This document shows, piece by piece, positions 62,097 to 64,000 of a stretch of DNA of 64,000 nt. The notes beneath the pieces are model-generated. The model did no database searches and was not told where the DNA came from. It saw only the letters and a list, made by a program, of their open reading frames with translations. The DNA lies in contig JADDTR010000003.1 of the NCBI GenBank assembly GCA_015345905.1, positions 1,302,001-1,366,000 of the forward strand, read 5' to 3'. Numbering within the stretch: position 1 is the first letter of the stretch; each line of letters opens with the position of its first letter. This DNA comes from Aotearoamyces nothofagi (lineage: Eukaryota > Ascomycota > Leotiomycetes > Leotiales > Tympanidaceae). Made by a program: the position numbers and the translations under genes.

Positions 62097-64000
62097 ATGG
62101 GTTCACGCCTGGAGAAGAAGTCAGAAGAGGTCCGGAAAAGTATTGAGAGCCACAGCTTCGACAATGAAGAGGGCGAAGAATATGAAGGATCAAGGTTTGG
62201 TGGGTTCTCGGAGTACTTTCGTCACAAAAAAATAAAGCTACAGAACCTCGATGCGGAACTTCGTTCAAGCTCGGCCGACAAGCCTCAAATATTCAAAGGC
62301 ATTGTTTGCCATGTAAACGGATATACGCAACCTACACTGAATGACCTCCACCGTCTGGTTGTAAGCCATGGCGGGGGTTTTATGCAATACCTCGATGGCA
62401 AAACTACCGTGACACATATCGTCGCGGCAAGCTTGACACCAAAGAAAGCCATTGAGTTCAAAAGATATCGGATTGTTAAGCCTGCCTGGGTTGTCGATAG
62501 CACTAATGCTGGAAAATTATTGCCGTGGGAGAGTTATCGTGTTCTGGATGAAGGTGTCGGTCAGAAACTTCTAGGATTTGAGGGTGGCAAAATTGTGAGC
62601 CAGGTCAGCACACAACAAAGTGGTTACCGTGATCAGACAAATGCTAGCTGGTACACAAGCCAAGTTAAAGGTATCGCAGAAGATATTAATGGCAATGAGG
62701 GTGTTCAATTTTCAAGCGCACAGCCGATAAGATTAAATTCAACGGCGTCATACCCAAATCAATCTTCTTCTAGCTCTCATAAGTTTGTGAAACTGGAGAA
62801 TCGCAATGAGGAGTTGGAAGATATTGAACCTCATCCCTCGAATACAGGAAGCTATGAGGTTACTTCATCCTTGGAAGATGCACTCAATACGGCAGCGGAA
62901 GCTCGTAGGAACGAGCATATCCAGGACAGCACAGAAGTCGATGGCGAAACCATTCAAGGAATATTAGCGGGGGGAACCCTACGTATGGAAGATTCAGAGG
63001 TTCCTGGGGCTTATTCTCCAAACCCTCGAAAACGTTCTCGGTTTGCTCGTTCCATTTCTCCTTCGAAGGAAGTAAAGCCGATGACTGCAGAGGAGCACAA
63101 CGTTATGCTTCTAGCTGATCCACATATTCGCAAGTCTTCAACTGCAAATCCTGATTTCCTGAAGCAGTACTACTCGGAATCTCGATTGCATCATTTATCT
63201 ACATGGAAGGCTGGGCTTAAAGCACGATTTCAGCAGATGGCATTAGAAAGGTCTCTCTCGCAGAAGCAAGCCCAAAAACGCAAGCCAGGAACCCGAAGAT
63301 ACATCATGCATGTCGATTTTGACAGCTTCTTCTGTGCTGTATCTCTCAAAAGTGCACCAGAGTATGTTGACAAGCCTGCTGTTGTCGCACATGGCAGCGG
63401 CACCGGTTCAGAGATTGCTAGCTGTAATTATCCTGCCAGAGCGTTCGGTGTAAAAAATGGCATGTGGATGAAGAGGGCGTTAGAATTGTGTCCCAATATC
63501 AAGCTTCTACCTTATGACTTTCCAGCTTATGAAGAGGCTAGCAAGCAATTCTACGAGGCAATCCTAGATGTCCAAGGGATCATCCAAAGTGTGAGCATTG
63601 ATGAGGCCCTGGTTGATATATCTGAATTGGTCCTATCTGCAGCTACATCGAATGGCCATGGTATTATTGAAGGAAGTTTATGGCGTGAACAAGAGAAGGC
63701 GGACGAGATCGCGAAAGCTCTCCGTCAGCGCATTAAGGATGCCACTGGATGCGCCGTTTCCATTGGTATTGGCAAAAATATCCTGCTTGCTAAAATCGCT
63801 CTACGAAAGGCAAAGCCAGCTGGACAGTATCAGATCAAGCCTGAAGAAGTTTTGGATTTCATTGGCGAACTTACTGTGCAAGATCTACCTGGCGTGGCTT
63901 ATAGTATTGGAGGCAAGCTAGAAGAAATCGGTGCCAAGTTTGTTAGGGATGTCCGAGAACTATCAAAAGAAAGACTGACAACAGTGCTTGGACCGAAGAC
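62097..64000 (+). CDS. REV1: REV1 translesion DNA polymerase, 3' end outside window
   Basis: Open without a stop from ATG 62097 to the window edge (634 codons read). An N-terminal BRCT domain (residues about 65-150) starts FKGIVCHVNGYTQPTL and contains GGGFMQYLDGKTTVTHIVA. The Y-family catalytic core begins near residue 403 with MHVDFDSFFCAV (first metal-binding Asp), then SCNYPARAFGVKNGMWM and QSVSIDEALVDIS (Asp-Glu pair, about residue 500). It continues into SIGIGKNILLAKIALRKAKP of the little-finger side. Rev1 inserts dCMP opposite abasic sites and scaffolds polymerase zeta. Length and order match fungal Rev1; the C-terminal ubiquitin-binding and interaction domains lie beyond the window. 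Confidence 0.95.
   Translation, partial: MGSRLEKKSEEVRKSIESHSFDNEEGEEYEGSRFGGFSEYFRHKKIKLQNLDAELRSSSADKPQIFKGIVCHVNGYTQPTLNDLHRLVVSHGGGFMQYLDGKTTVTHIVAASLTPKKAIEFKRYRIVKPAWVVDSTNAGKLLPWESYRVLDEGVGQKLLGFEGGKIVSQVSTQQSGYRDQTNASWYTSQVKGIAEDINGNEGVQFSSAQPIRLNSTASYPNQSSSSSHKFVKLENRNEELEDIEPHPSNTGSYEVTSSLEDALNTAAEARRNEHIQDSTEVDGETIQGILAGGTLRMEDSEVPGAYSPNPRKRSRFARSISPSKEVKPMTAEEHNVMLLADPHIRKSSTANPDFLKQYYSESRLHHLSTWKAGLKARFQQMALERSLSQKQAQKRKPGTRRYIMHVDFDSFFCAVSLKSAPEYVDKPAVVAHGSGTGSEIASCNYPARAFGVKNGMWMKRALELCPNIKLLPYDFPAYEEASKQFYEAILDVQGIIQSVSIDEALVDISELVLSAATSNGHGIIEGSLWREQEKADEIAKALRQRIKDATGCAVSIGIGKNILLAKIALRKAKPAGQYQIKPEEVLDFIGELTVQDLPGVAYSIGGKLEEIGAKFVRDVRELSKERLTTVLGPK

Overview
The window reads as the genome of a filamentous ascomycete (Pezizomycotina; Leotiomycetes is my best guess from the protein flavour, not proven). 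Coding genes carry short introns (mostly 44-90 nt, GTAAGT/GTATGT donors, CTAAC-like branch points). THI4 carries a eukaryotic-type TPP riboswitch in a 5'-UTR intron. A sharply AT-rich block with no open frames looks like repeat-induced point mutation (RIP) of old repeats.

Layout: 1-2701 holds the 3' part of a Zn2Cys6-type regulator with a duplicated half zinc cluster. 2702-7319 is gene-poor and contains only coding-like scraps. 7320-8564 (-) is a SAT4/PTH11-like membrane protein. 8565-10321 has no gene that I can support. 10322-11908 (-) is RTG2. 12.5-14.1 kb is THI4 with promoter, uORF and riboswitch. From here to 28.7 kb lies a dense housekeeping block: CWF19/Drn1-like (-), UTP20 (+), ZIM17 (-) and a cullin-3-like gene (+).

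28.7-34.8 kb is an accessory island. It has a solo LTR-like sequence, an AT-rich RIP-like block, a 5'-truncated unknown gene, a 103-aa MADS-box gene, three short-period minisatellite arrays and a 51-bp MADS-box fragment. The rest is again dense and conserved: a SNF2 helicase (+), UBR1 (-), QCR9 (-), PYM (+), a SWD3/WDR5 WD40 protein (-), ISC1 (+), an inosine/uridine nucleoside hydrolase (+), an IK/RED-like splicing factor (+), a small Gly/Tyr/Pro protein (+), an AtuA/DUF1446 protein (-), a divergently transcribed Zn2Cys6 regulator (+), and the 5' part of REV1 (+), which runs off the end.

Functional links: many housekeeping neighbours are divergent pairs sharing 250-700 bp promoters (CWF19/UTP20, ZIM17/cullin, QCR9/PYM, SWD3/ISC1, AtuA/Zn2Cys6). 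RNA metabolism is well represented (CWF19, UTP20, PYM, RED). The most unusual signals are at splice level: a tandemly duplicated exon-intron unit inside a zinc cluster, an 8-nt microexon that encodes part of a catalytic motif, a GC-AG intron in QCR9, and the TPP-controlled leader of THI4. All exon joins were worked out by hand from reading frame and splice consensus, without transcript data.
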